Shown piece by piece: positions 11,691-22,335 of a DNA stretch of 64,000 bases. Source of the stretch: Ovis canadensis (taxonomy: Eukaryota; Chordata; Mammalia; Artiodactyla; Bovidae); assembly GCF_042477335.2 (NCBI RefSeq), contig NC_091255.1, forward strand, positions 26,886,501-26,950,500, written 5' to 3'. Below the pieces are notes generated by a model. It saw nothing but the letters and a program-made list of their open reading frames with translations. It was not told where the DNA came from and ran no database searches. The translations under genes and the position numbers were made by a program. The number at the start of each line of letters is the position of its first letter. The first letter of the stretch is position 1.

Positions 11691-12231
11691 AACTCAATAC
11701 ACGTGTCCCATTCTGCTTCTGCCCTCCCTTCAAGCATGGAGGTGAGTGTAGGGACCTGTGGGCCTACAAGGTAACTGCCAGGCCTCTTGGCTCACCCTGG
11801 TGCTTGTATTGGACATGTCTCTCCTCCTCCACCTCCTCTCACCAACATTGACTTGGGATACGTATTTGACCCCTGCCTCTGGCTTGTTACCTCTGGGTTC
11901 CCCCATGTTTCCCCCAACATCTGTATGCTGACCTCTTCTGCACCTTGACCCTCTTTTATTGACTTTGGCTTGACTCATCCACCCCTCCATCCCGCTCTGT
12001 TGGGGTGGAATTCTCTGTTCCAGCAACAGCAGGAAACCCAGTGTCCAGCCTCCAAGTTCCTTCTCATCAGGAATCCAAGCTGAGGGACAGTATTCAAGGC
12101 CGCAACCAGGAATCCAGGACCTTTCCCCTTTGTATCTCATAATGACTGGAGTCTGAATGTCTGGAAAATCAATTTGCACTTAGTCACAATTCCATGATGA
12201 CACTCAGCATTCCATTCAAAAACCAAGCGCA

Positions 12232-12540
12232 GGGGCTTCCCTGTGGTCCACTGGTTAAGAATCCACCTTGCAGTGCAGGAGACATCCCTGTTCCAGGAAG
12301 ATCCCACCTGCCACGGGGCAACTAGGGCTGTGAGCCACAACTACTGAACCCGTGTGCTGCAGCTACTGAGCCTGCACGCCTGGAGCGCACGCTTCACAAG
12401 CAAAGCCATTGCAATGAGAAGCCTGTGCACTGCAAGCAGACAGTAGCCCATGCTCGCCACAACCAGAGAAAGCCTGCACACAACAACAAAGACATAGGGC
12501 AGCCGATAAAGAAATAAGCTAACAACAAAAAAGAAAACGT
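12232..12540 (+). mobile_element. CHR-type full-length tRNA SINE
   Basis: gggcttccctgtggtccact head, gagccacaactactgaaccc body and an A-rich end before a T12 tract. Confidence 0.9.
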
Positions 12541-12806
12541 GTTTTTTTTTTTTAAAGCACCAAGCACAACTCTTCTGTTTATTGGAATCTTAGAGGGAAA
12601 GATCAGTATATTTATTTCCATGCTGCCTGAGCCCTAGACACTGCCCTAGATAGACTCTGCTGACTTCCAATCCACCTGACGCTCCACGTAGTCAACTGTG
12701 CAGTGGGACCAGCAGAAAGTTGTGTTCTGCGGTCACATCAACAGAAGTATGAGATGCAGAATGAGGGAGGTGAAGTTCCCTTAATAAGACTACACCTGGA
12801 GTAGAA

Positions 12807-12884
12807 TTGGGTTAGCCCAAAAGGTTCGAGTTTTTCCAAAAGATGTTATTGAAAAAACTAGGACGAGCTTTTGGGCTCACCCAG
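12807..12884. mobile_element. Mariner-derived palindromic MITE (about 80 bp)
   Basis: Terminal inverted halves ttgggttagcccaaaaggtt and the complement of aggacgagcttttgggctca meet at a central aaagatgttattga. This is the ruminant counterpart of the human MADE1 palindrome, made of two mariner ends with no transposase. In cattle, the miR-2284/2285 family is related to hairpins of this type (from memory). Confidence 0.85.
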
Positions 12885-12942
12885 TATTTCCAGTTCTGAG
12901 GGTCACAACTGAAGAGGGAGCGTATCAGGAATGAGACGCACT

Positions 12943-13195
12943 GCTGCTGCTAAGTCGCTTCAGTCAGGTCCGACTCTGTGCGACCCCATAGACGGCAACC
13001 CACCAGGCTCCCCCGTCCCCGGGATTCTCCAGACAAGGACACTGGAGTGGGTTGCCATTTCCTTCTCCAGTCATGAAAGTGAAAAGTGAAAGTGAAGTCA
13101 CTCAGTCGGGTCTGACTCCTAGCGACCTCATGGACTGCAGCCCACCAGGCTCCTCCGTCCGTGAGTACTGGAGTGGGGTGCCATTGCCTTCTACC
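12943..13195 (-). mobile_element. Bov-A2 SINE (dimer) with perfect 12-bp TSD
   Basis: Two Bov-A units in tandem, each with the agtcgcttcagtc / gactctgtgcgacccc type core, joined by a gtgaaaagtgaaagtgaagt linker. Identical repeats atgagacgcact flank it at 12,931-12,942 and 13,196-13,207, so this is a clean and rather recent insertion. Confidence 0.95.
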
Positions 13196-13479
13196 ATGAG
13201 ACGCACTAATGTCATATTAATTGGGTTGTTGATCCTAGAAATGACTCGGGGAGTGTCATCACTGGCTACGGGCCAGATTCAAGGGATCACACAGGTAGGC
13301 GCCAGACTTCAAGGATCAGTTTCCCAAGGGCTGGGAAAGGGAAAAGGCGCCCTCCAGCTGAACGATCCGGTTGGTTTCGTGGACAAGAAGAGAGACAGCG
13401 AGCACTGTGTGGAGAATTCAGCTTTCAAGCCCAAACCAGAAAACACCAATCCATAAACGCAAACCCCCGTTCTGGAAAG

Positions 13480-14480
13480 TTCTCCCACCCTTCAGGCGGC
13501 ACAAAACCAGCGAGACCGGACCTATGCCCGCACCCCATCTATCGCCGGCGACACCAGCGCCTAGTGCGGGCTTTAGTGTCCCCACGGGTAACCCAGGAAT
13601 CGCAGGCCAGCCTCGCCCTGCGCACTGCGGCGGGGTGATGGGGCTCCGGGGAGAGAAGGCGCAGGGCGGCGGGCGAAGCGCGCCCCAGCCGGGGCTCGCG
13701 AGCCGCGCGAACTGGCCCGGCCTGCGCTGGTGACCGCGGAGCCTAGGGATGCAGGGGGAAGGGTGGGACTCGAGGAAGCCAGAACAGACATGAAAAGTAA
13801 AAACAAAAAAACGCCACGTTATGGAGGAAGTGGGCAGCACACGTGGGACACTAAAGCTCCCACGACCAAACCCAAACCCTCAAAGGGCAGGCACGGACGG
13901 GGTTCGAACCCGCGATCTTCGGTTTACGAGACCGACGCCTTACCACTTGGCCACCGCGCCTGACAGCCGAGGGAGCGGTGGAAGCTCTCAGTGGAGGGGA
14001 GGCGGCGCAGGCGCGGGAGGGGCGGTGCCTCGCCCCCAGCTCCGCCCCCGGCCCCGCCGCCCGGCCCTGCAGATCCGCGGGCCCGGACCCGGCTCTCCGA
14101 GCTCCTGGGGCGCGCTGAGGGCGGAGACCGGGCGCCCCCGGCCCCCTGTTCTGCCCGCGGTAGGCTGCGAACCCGCAGCGCCAGGCAGCCCGGCTCCGCC
14201 CCGCCTCCGGCGCCGAAAGGCCCGCGGGGGGATTCGAAAGAGGCGGCGGCAGGCGGAGGGAAACCGAGACTGACGCCTGCTGCGGAGCCGAAGCGGGGAC
14301 GGCGGCGGTGGCCGGCGAGCCAGGGCAGGGCGTCCGCGCTGGCGTCTCAGCCGGCTCCGGGCGCCGCCGTGTGACCTTGGCCGGGTCATTTCCACCCCAT
14401 CAGCAAGATACTGGGGGCAGCGCGCGGGAGCCCAGACCGAGTGCACCGGGAACGGAGTGGGCTAGAAGGGCGGTGTAGGC
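13480..14480. promoter_or_regulatory. CpG island containing the tRNA-Thr gene
   Basis: GC- and CpG-rich DNA flanks the tRNA on both sides and is strongest at about 13,970-14,370. I recognise no exon or conserved protein in it; the frames of 120-150 codons are Pro/Arg-rich GC artefacts. It could be open chromatin around a Pol III gene, or a start region for an unannotated transcript, including an upstream start for pri-miR-193a. That role is inference. Confidence 0.65.
13890..13960 (-). tRNA. tRNA-Thr(CGT)
   Basis: The minus strand gives a 71-nt cloverleaf: acceptor stem GGCGCGG/CCGTGCC, D-arm GCCAAGTGGTAAGGC, anticodon loop CTCGTAA (anticodon CGT, complement of 13,926-13,928) and T-loop TTCGAAC. 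B box GGTTCGAACCC and A box are intact. The T stem opens with a G-U wobble where I recall A-U in human. No intron or CCA is encoded. A tRNA-Thr(CGT) gene lies at the same place in human, between RAB11FIP4 and MIR193A. The minus strand has no run of four T within 78 nt past the gene, only TTT triplets; the first long run is T7 at 13,811-13,805. Confidence 0.95.
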
Positions 14481-15076
14481 GCGGACGAGACTAGTCCCCG
14501 GAGGAAGATTCAGGGAGCCGCGAGGGATGGGGGCCGGGCTGCAGGGACGAAGGGAGGTGAGCGAGCCTCCCTGACCCCGAGGGGCCGGTCACTAAGCAAA
14601 ACCACCTTCGGTTGCTCTCGCCCTTCACTCCCCCGGCACGGGCCTCCTGCTGGAAACTCGGAGTAAACATCTGTTTAGACCCGGTGGCCTGGCCCAGGAG
14701 GGCAGATGTAGGCGCACATGGAGATGCCCCAGGGATGTTCCTGGGGACAGTGCTAGAATGACCTGAATGGAGGTGTCTGGTTGCCTGAAAGGAATGATCC
14801 AGATTCAAAGGAATCAACATAGAAACAGCACAAAAGGACGTGTGATTTTCAGATGTAGAACAAGGCGTACCGTTTGCTAACGCGAAGGGAAAGATACCGA
14901 GTAAAAATTAAAAACATTAGAAAAATAGAGAGAGGGGGAGACTGGAGTTAAGGAACCAAAGGGACTTTAATGTTTAGTTTCTATTGTGTGAAAGAGGGAA
15001 AAAAAAAAGCTGAGGATGGAGATATGAGTGTTTATTATGATACTGTAGGTTTTGTATTTTCTTTAAAAAGGAAGGA
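14481..15076. other. Intergenic stretch beside the tRNA island
   Basis: GC content falls steadily from the island into AT-rich sequence. No exon or named repeat is recognised. Confidence 0.5.
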
Positions 15077-15213
15077 AGGGAATATCCTGGTGGCCTAATG
15101 GTTAGGATTCCAGGCTTCCACTGCAGTTGGGCAGGGATTCCATCCCTGGTTAGGGAACTAAGATCCTGCAAACTCCCACAAAATAAATGACAAAGAAGAA
15201 AAAAAAAAAAAAA
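15077..15213 (+). mobile_element. CHR-type tRNA SINE, short
   Basis: ggaatatcctggtggcctaa through tagggaactaagatcctgca, with an A-rich tail. Confidence 0.88.
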
Positions 15214-15216
15214 GTA

Positions 15217-15355
15217 AAGGGGCTTCCCTGGTGGTCCAGTGGTTAAGACTAGGTGCTTCCACCACAGGGGGCATAGATTCTATCCTTGGGCGAGGGAATA
15301 AGATCCCATAAGTGGTGTGATAAATAAAAATGGGGAAAAAAATTTTAAAAAGAAA
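15217..15355 (+). mobile_element. CHR-type tRNA SINE, tandem to the previous one
   Basis: ggggcttccctggtggtcca through cgagggaataagatcccata and an A-rich tail. It sits directly behind the preceding SINE. Confidence 0.88.
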
Positions 15356-15647
15356 AGAAACTATGTCCTTCTGTCCTTGTTTGGCCTGTGGCCATAGGGT
15401 CTGTTGCAGTGAGTGGGATGGATGGGGAAGAGGCACCCTGTTGTCCAGGCAGTGTGTGGTCAACTGCCAGCCTCCACAGTACCCAGCGCTCCTGCACAGC
15501 AGTGTCAGAGAAGGGGACATAAGTCAGACCTATCCACCATTGAAGACCCTGCCACCTCCACCATCAAAGTCATTCTTATTTGTTGAACTTTTTAAAAAGT
15601 ACAGCAAGTATAGTTTGGAGATTTGGGGAAACTGAGAAAAGCTATGG

Positions 15648-15822
15648 GTTTCCCCTTATGGCTCAGCTGGTAAAGAATCCGTCTGCAATGCGGGAGACCT
15701 GGATTTGATCCCTGGGTTGGAAGATCCCCTGGAGAAGGGAATGGCTACCCATTCCAGTATTCTGCCTTGGAGAATTCCATGGACAGAGGCGCCTAACAGG
15801 CTACAGTCCATGGGGTCAAAGA
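15648..15822 (+). mobile_element. Bov-tA SINE
   Basis: From gggtttccccttatggctca to acagtccatggggtcaaaga. It abuts the old L1 at 15,823. Confidence 0.92.
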
Positions 15823-17260
15823 AAAGCTGTAAAAATTACAAACATTTTAAAGTGTACAGTCGTGTTAACTATAGGTTATGTGATATCTCTGGAACATTTT
15901 CATCTTGCAAAATGGAAACTCTATAAACACGGAGCAGCAATTCCCCCATTTCTTCTCCCCCAGCCCCTGGCAACAACCGTGGTGCTAAGAACTGAACTGC
16001 TCAGGGTACCTCATAGAAGTGGGATCATACAGTGTCTTTTTGTGACTGACTTCTTTGAGCATAAATTAGGTCCTCTAGGTTCATCCATGTTCATCTGCAT
16101 ATGACAGTTTCCTTCAAGGCTCAGTATTCCATTGTAAGTTTATCCATTCATCTGTCTTTGGACCTTTAGTTTACTCCTACCTCTTGGCTATTGTAAATGT
16201 TTCAGTGAAGGGGGCCACTGTGTGCAAATATGTCGAGTCCTGTGTTCCCTTTTGCCTCATTGCCGCCGAGAAAGCAACATGGGTCACCAGTAGCTCTACT
16301 GGAGCCATCTGAGAAAATTCCGGTCATGGTTCTCGCTCTTGCTGGGTCTGATCCAGAAATATGGCCTCTATATGTGCCACCAGTGTTCCGCCAGTATGCA
16401 AAGGACATCGGCTTCATTAAGTTGGACTAATTGAACTTCCTTAAATGGATCATTCAGCACATCTACCTAATGCAGAAACAATACTAGCTCTTTGTGTATA
16501 AAAGTTTAAAAACTTAAAAAAAAAATCCTGTATTTAAAATATATACCCAGAAGTGGGACTGCTGGATCGTATGGTAACTATTTTTAATTTTTTGAGGCAC
16601 CTCCAAACAGTTGTCTATAGTGGCTACACAATTTTACAGTCCTGCCAACTCTGCACAAGGGTTCAAATGTCTCCATATCTGTGCCCATACTTGTTTTGTT
16701 TTTATAGTGACCATCCTAAAAAGCGTGAGGTTGTACAATTTCATTGTGGTTAGATTTGTGTTTCCCTGATTAGTGATGGTGAGCATAGTTTCATAGACTC
16801 GTTGGCCATTTGTTTATCTTCTTTGGAGAAATGTTCAAATTCTTTGCTAACGTTTAAATCAGGTTATTGGGTTTATGGGGGTTTTTGCTTTCTCAGTTGT
16901 AGTTCTTGATCTATTCTGGATGTTAACCTCTTGTCACATACATGGTTTGCAAATACTTTCTCCCATTCCTTAGCTTGTTTTTTCACTCTTGTTTCCTTCA
17001 CTGTACTGAAGTTTTCCACGTGCTGTAGTCCCATTTGTCTGTTTTTGCCCTTTTTTGGTGACATTAAGTAATCATTGCCAAATCAAATGTCCTGAAGCTT
17101 TCCCCCTTTTTCTCCTAAGGGTTAGATCAACACAGGTCTTATTAGGTCTTTAGTCCATTTTGGCTTAATTTTTGCATATGGTGAAGGTAAGCGCAAAACT
17201 TCATTCCTTTGCCTGTGGATATGCACTTTCCCCAGCACCGTTTGTCGAAAGAGGGGAAGA
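15823..17260 (-). mobile_element. Old L1 LINE 3' fragment, interrupted by RPS29 copy
   Basis: The plus strand reads the complement of the L1 ORF2 end. Landmarks are acccagaagtgggactgctg, the caattttacagtcctgccaac region and the tctcccattccttagcttg stretch, all typical of mammalian L1 read backwards. It is well diverged, with no useful frame left. The RPS29 retrocopy splits it at about 16,247-16,525. Confidence 0.85.
16247..16525 (+). pseudogene. RPS29: RPS29 processed pseudogene
   Basis: A retrocopy of ribosomal protein S29 mRNA. It has a pyrimidine-rich 5' leader (cccttttgcctcattg), ATG at 16,279 coding MGHQ, a 3' part coding FRQYAKDIGFIKLD plus stop at 16,428-16,430, a 3'UTR and an interrupted poly(A) tail to 16,525. 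It is dead: codon 5 is TAG instead of CAG, an extra base follows the KF codons, and about 18-20 bases of the middle coding region are missing. It has no introns. Imperfect direct repeats tcctgtgtt and tcctgtatt flank it at 16,238 and 16,526. It is nested in an older L1. Confidence 0.93.
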
Positions 17261-18144
17261 TTTTTAAAAGCAAACAAGGGAGAATTCAAAAGGCCCGTAG
17301 TCTTACCACAAGAGAGAAGCACAGTGCCTGCATTCTTGTATGTATAAAACACACAGTTCATTTATTCTGAGATACATGTTTTTTCCTCCCTTTTTGACAA
17401 ATTAGAAGTCAGTATGACAATTGATTACAATTAATGGAATCTTACAGTTAGCAATTTTTAGTGGCACATAAATTTATAAAATCAAATTTGATGAAATGCA
17501 CTATATATGTAATACAGTTAGGAGAGACAGACTCATATTCACATTAGTGTATCTCATGGTGTCCTCACTTTTCTCACCATTGTAAGATGAGCACATCCTA
17601 CGTCCTTAAAAGTGGATCATTTCATGGCTTGTAACAGGTGTACAACCCTGGGGCAGGATGTTAGAAGAAGCTGTGCATCGGGGAAGGCTTGGAGGGGTGA
17701 TATACTAACTTTGCGCTTTCCACTCAATTTTGCTGTGGACCTAAAACTGCTCTGAAAAACTAGTCTATTTTTAAAATACCTTAAAAAAAAAAAAACAACC
17801 ACTTTAAAAAGTAGTTAATCCTTGATCCTTTGCTCTGCTCCCTGCTATGCATCAGGGCCAATCCTGGGCTGCCCTGGGGTTGCTCCTCGGAGGGGTCCCT
17901 GTGGGCCTGCCCAGGTCTACTTCTCAGCTGGGCAGGCCCAGGAGCCTGACTTTCCTTCTTCCAGGAATGAGCGGCCAAAAGAGCATGGCCTAACTTCTGT
18001 CTCAACGCGTGTGCACCGTTTTTAATAGAGAGCTTTGGCCTTGGGAAAGGTGCTCAGAAGCCTGACTGCAAGGTGAGAGCTGGTTCCAGAACACCAGCTC
18101 CTCGCTGACCATCCGGTCATACCTGTTTGCATGTAATGCAGCCA
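17261..18144. other. Intergenic stretch
   Basis: AT-rich unique sequence to about 17,800, then GC-richer DNA around 17,850-18,130. I see nothing that supports a gene. Confidence 0.5.
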
Positions 18145-18600
18145 TAAAATCATCCAGTCATTCAGCAAATCCTCGCTGAGCACCTACGAGGGGCCAGACT
18201 CTGTCCTCGATGCTGGGGCTGTAGCAGTGAACTAAGCATCGCACATATCTGCCCTCACGAGCTTGCTTTAATATTTATTTATTTTTGGCTGCACTGGGTC
18301 ACTGCTGTGAGACAGCTTGAGGGCTTTAGAGCAGTGGCTCAATACTTGTGGTGTATGGGCTTAGTTGCCCCATGGGATCTTCCCGGGCCAGGAATTGAAT
18401 CTGTGTTGCTTGCCTTGGCAGGCAGATTCTTAATTCTTAACCAGTGGACCACCAGGGAAGCCCGTGGAGCTTCTATTCTTAAATAAACAAAACATCCAAT
18501 GGTGATAAGTACTAGGGAGAAAAATAAAGCAGAGAAGGAAGATAGGAAATTCTGGAGGTAGGAGGGAGAGCTGTAACTTTAAGTAAAGAGATGTAGGAGA
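18145..18600 (+). mobile_element. Ancient MIR/L2-type repeat split by a SINE
   Basis: tcagcaaatcctcgctgagc and gatgctggggctgtagcagt on the left continue after the SINE with gtggagcttctattcttaaa and gtgataagtactagggagaa. The family name is uncertain. Confidence 0.5.
18268..18465 (-). mobile_element. CHR-type tRNA SINE
   Basis: The complement of a SINE: tatttatttatttttggctg at the left, and ccagtggaccaccagggaag (head) at the right. Confidence 0.9.
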
Positions 18601-18611
18601 CTAAATTGTCG

Positions 18612-18953
18612 TGCTGGAGAAGCCTCTTGAGAGTCCCTTGGACGGCAAGGATATCAAACCAGTCCATCCTAAAGGAAATTCAACCCTGAATATTCATTAA
18701 AAGGACTGATGCTGAAGTTCCAGTACTTTGGCCACCTGATGCGAAGAGATGACTCGTTAGGAAAGACCTTGATGCTGGGAAAGATTGAAGGCAAAAGGAG
18801 AAGGGGGCGGCAGAGGAAGAGATAGATAGCATCACCGACTCAATGAACATGAATTTGAACAAATTCCAGGAGACAGTGGAGGACAGAGGAGCCTGGCGTG
18901 CTGCTGTCCATGGGGTTGCAAAGAGTCGGACACAGTTTAGCAACTGAACTACA
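18612..18953 (+). mobile_element. BovB LINE 3' fragment
   Basis: Runs from gagagtcccttggacggcaa through ccagtactttggccacctga to a tail like gagtcggacacagtttagca. It is a longer and more diverged copy than the one at 9,763. Confidence 0.92.
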
Positions 18954-19705
18954 AGGGAGATTAAAAAACAAGCACCAATTCTTTGCTGCTTTTCATACCC
19001 GAAGGTAGGGTCTATTACCACATCCTTAGGCTGCCCATCTGACCTGCGTTGATCAATAGAATGTGGCGAAAGTGATGGTGTGCAAGTTCTAAAGCTTAGG
19101 TCTCCAGAGACCCGACAACTTCTGCCTTCACTATCTTAGAAGTCCCGAGACTGCTGTGTAAGGAAGGCAGTCCAGCTATTCAAGGAGGAGAGGCCATGAG
19201 GCACCTCCCAGCCATAAAGCCAGCATCACCTGCAGGACATGTCAGTGTGGCCACCTCAGACCATGCCCAGCTGACCCTTCAGACTGAGGGCAGCTGCGTG
19301 AGTGAATCCGGGCACAGTCTGCAGAGAAATGCTAGCCCACCCACAAAACGGGGAAAAGTAATAAATTGTTCTCTTACATTTTGAGGGGAGTTTGTCACAT
19401 AGCCATACTAGTCCCTAGATATAGGAGGTTACTTACAACTAAAACACTTTCTGGGTCTAGGTGTGTGGGCTGGTGGTTATTTGCATGGAGTAATCGAAAC
19501 CTTTGTGATGCTGGATGAATCTGGCAGGGATCATACCCAGTGGCTCCTTAGCAGTTCTTTACTCTCAATTGTCTCATCCACAAAATGGGAACATTGGTTA
19601 ACTATTAGCAACAGCCCTGCATTAATTAAGAATTGAACCACCTTATTCATTATTCGCTGCTAAAATAAGCAGCTCAGAGTCATAGCCAAAGGGCTGCCAG
19701 GGACG
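18954..19705. other. Intergenic stretch with a diverged repeat
   Basis: About 19,050-19,385 (atagaatgtggcgaaagtga, gtcagtgtggccacctcaga) resembles an old interspersed repeat I cannot name securely. The rest is unique. Confidence 0.4.
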
Positions 19706-19815
19706 TCCCAAGACCTTGGGTTTCATGCATCTGTTGCTCTGTGACCATGTTTTTTGAGGTGGGCGTGGGCCCAAAGGAGACCCGCTTCTGCCTACCTCTA
19801 CATTTTGAGGTAGCT
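19706..19815. repeat. Duplicated segment, copy 1 (second half inverted)
   Basis: Bases 19,706-19,747 (tcatgcatctgttgctctgt core) repeat in direct orientation at 20,577-20,618. The following 19,752-19,815 is instead the reverse complement of 20,618-20,690. A residual SINE head (gccagggacgtccc) precedes it, matching the SINE next to copy 2. Confidence 0.85.
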
Positions 19816-20429
19816 TGACCCTTTTCCTGACATTTCCTATACTCAGATTCACTGTCCCTTTGCTGGCATGAAATCTCTAAATTAAGGCTGCTGTTAGCAG
19901 GAGGAAAAAATTTAACACAGCTTGAAAACTTTCTGGAGCGTGTATGACCACATGTGTAGATATTTAAGACTGCTTTTCATACTCGGGGTTCGTTTTTTTC
20001 TTTCTTTCTTTCCCTTTGCAATGTGTAGACATTCATTCACCTTCTCCTGACTCCGCCACTCATTGGTAGAATCGTCCCTCATAGCAAAACGCTTGCAGGT
20101 GTCTGTAATTTAAAGGGATGGGGGCTCACAGGTGAATCGCGGAATAAGTGAAAATCAGAAGCCCCCAAACAAGGTACAAGCCTTAGTGAGCCCAGCCCTA
20201 AGCAGCTATAGCCCTTGGGACTTTTCGTTTCCCTGAACACGATCCTGCAGTGAGGGACAGTCGGGATTCTCCAGGGGGCTACTGGACCCTAAGACACCTT
20301 CCCAGTTGAGGTCAGAGCCCTGATGGGCCAAGTTGTTCCCCAAGATGGCTCCTGTTTGGGTGGATATCTTATGGGGGAAAGATTGATCTCCTGAAAAGAA
20401 GCCTGGTTGAGCTGAAAATGCTCCAGCAT

Positions 20430-20580
20430 TTTTATTTCTTTATTACAAACGTTTATTTAAGCCTTTTATGTTTACTTTGGCCACATCATGCAACATGTAG
20501 GATCTTAGTTCCCTGACCTGGGATCAAATTCTACATTGGCAGCCCGCAGTCGTAGCCACGGGACTGCTAGGGAAATTCCC
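20430..20580 (-). mobile_element. CHR-type tRNA SINE
   Basis: The complement of a SINE: tttggccacatcatgcaaca, aggatcttagttccctgacc and the head end gactgctagggaaattccc. Confidence 0.85.
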
Positions 20581-20690
20581 AAGACTTGCTATCTCATGCA
20601 TCTGTTGCTGTGTGACCAGCTACCTCAAAACATAGAGGTAGGCAGAGAGGTACCAGGTGGGTCTCCTCTGTGCCCACACCCACCTCAAAA
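20577..20690. repeat. Duplicated segment, copy 2
   Basis: Carries the direct arm (tcatgcatctgttgctgtgt) followed by agctacctcaaaacatagag ... cccacacccacctcaaaa, the inverted counterpart of copy 1. A minus-strand SINE ends at its left border. Confidence 0.85.
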
Positions 20691-20699
20691 TAAACGGGA

Positions 20700-22159
20700 A
20701 CATCTGCGGGCTCTCTAGGGGAACAAGCTGGATTGTTTCCTCTGCTAGCCTCCTCCTAGCCACGACAACCTCCAGCGTGGACCTTAACAACATTCCTCTG
20801 GCTCCCAGCACCACAAGGGTAGGCGGAAGCCCTGGGCGGCTGGCCTGACGCTGCTAGAGCCCAGGAGAGTCTAGCTTGTGGTCTGGGGGCGTGGCCTGCT
20901 GGACTGGATAAGCTGGGAAGGCTGAGTGAAGCCAGAGGGGACCAGTGGGGCTAGAAACAGGGGATGAGGGTCTCACGGGCTCCCCTGGGCTGAGTGCTGC
21001 CAAAGGATATAGAAAATAGGCTCAAACTTCAGTGCCTTTGCCCTCTGGGTTGGGCCTTTCAGGAGCTCCTATATTATTTCTTTTTAACTGAGGGGCCTCA
21101 CAAGTGTCATACAGCCCAAATCAGAACCCAACATCAAAGTCAGACATTGGAGAGAAAGTCATGGCTATACCAGGGACAGCAGGAGAGTGAGGGGGAGCTT
21201 CCTGCATCCCCAACCCAGTCCCCTGGTAAGTTCCAGAAGGACTGGCTTGAAGCTGGCTCTAGGCTCCCGGGCTCATAGAGCCCACAACCTTGCCCCAGCA
21301 GGTTCAGGGCACCATTGACCCTTCAGCCCACATTAAGGTGGAGCCCGGCCAGCCAGGCTGACCCACGGCGGATCCACCTGGGCCAAACGGGCTGCACAAG
21401 CTTCACTCCCACTCGCCATGCCAAGCACTCAGAACACCGCTGAGCCCTAAGGAGACTCAGCCATACGAAAGAACCGCCTCCTCGTCGCTGGCTCTTTTGG
21501 GCCAAACACGGCTTTAGGCACAGGGATGAGATGGGGGCAGACCACAGGGGACAACTGTGGCCGAATCCCACTTCTCCACGGCTCAAAAGTCCAAGAGCCG
21601 CCAAACGGACGGACCGACCCCGACTCGTCCCTCCCCAGGCCCCCCAGCTGACCACAGGTCTCGGGACTCCATCCCTGGGGGCTCTGTGCCTCCTCCTGAG
21701 GGTCCCGGGTCAGAGCCTTTTCCACCCTGGGTGTGATTTAGTCATTTTCTGGAGACAGGTTGGCTGAATGCACCCTCCCAGCACAGCCATGAGAAGCCTT
21801 ACTCCCTTGCCCCAGCGACCACTCAAACCTGGTGATACAAACTCCCCATCTCACACAGCACACACACACACACACGACAAAATAAGTCAGGTCTTACCTG
21901 AGTCCATGCTGCCTGCGTCTCCTTTCCTCTCTCAGCAACCTAGGCCCCCTGCCGCTCTCTGGAACTCAGCTCTGTCCAGGCGGCCCCCAGCTAAAGACAC
22001 TTCTTAGTGGTTGCCATGCACAGACCTGACCTCTGCCCTCTGCCCTGCTGGTTATTTGCATATGCTCTTGGTGTCCTTCCCAACCTCCTTCCCCTGGCCA
22101 TCTCCATCTTTTCCTCCTGAGAAATCATCCCGATTCATCAGATGATTTCCAGAACGATG
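20700..22159. other. Intergenic stretch, moderately GC-rich
   Basis: Unique sequence with a CA microsatellite at 21,854. Minus-strand frames of about 100 codons at 21.3-21.7 kb have no recognisable domain. No gene supported. Confidence 0.5.
21854..21874. repeat. (CA)n microsatellite
   Basis: About ten CA units in intergenic DNA. Confidence 0.9.
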
Positions 22160-22335
22160 ATGCAATGACTCTCAGCCCTAAACACACTGGAATCTCCTGG
22201 GGGGCTTTGAAAAAACCTGTGCCCAGGCCCACCCCTCACCAGGTGAACTCAAATCACTGGGCTGGGTCCCTATATCCACGGGGCTTCAAGTTCCTCCAGG
22301 TGATTCAAATATGCAACCAGGTTTGATAACCCCTG
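22160..22335. mobile_element. MER5A (hAT-Charlie) relic
   Basis: Typical landmarks: ctggaatctcctggggggct, gcccaggcccacccctcacc and aggtgattcaaatatgcaac. An ancient non-autonomous DNA transposon. Confidence 0.7.

Noticed and set aside
13821-14446. Frames of 120-152 codons around the tRNA
   Set aside because: Pro/Arg/Ala-rich translations of a CpG island on both strands at once, the hallmark of GC bias.
16230-16430. Open frame ending FRQYAKDIGFIKLD as a functional RPS29 gene
   Set aside because: Intronless copy with a poly(A) tail, an in-frame early stop in the RPS29 frame and a deletion. It is a processed pseudogene.
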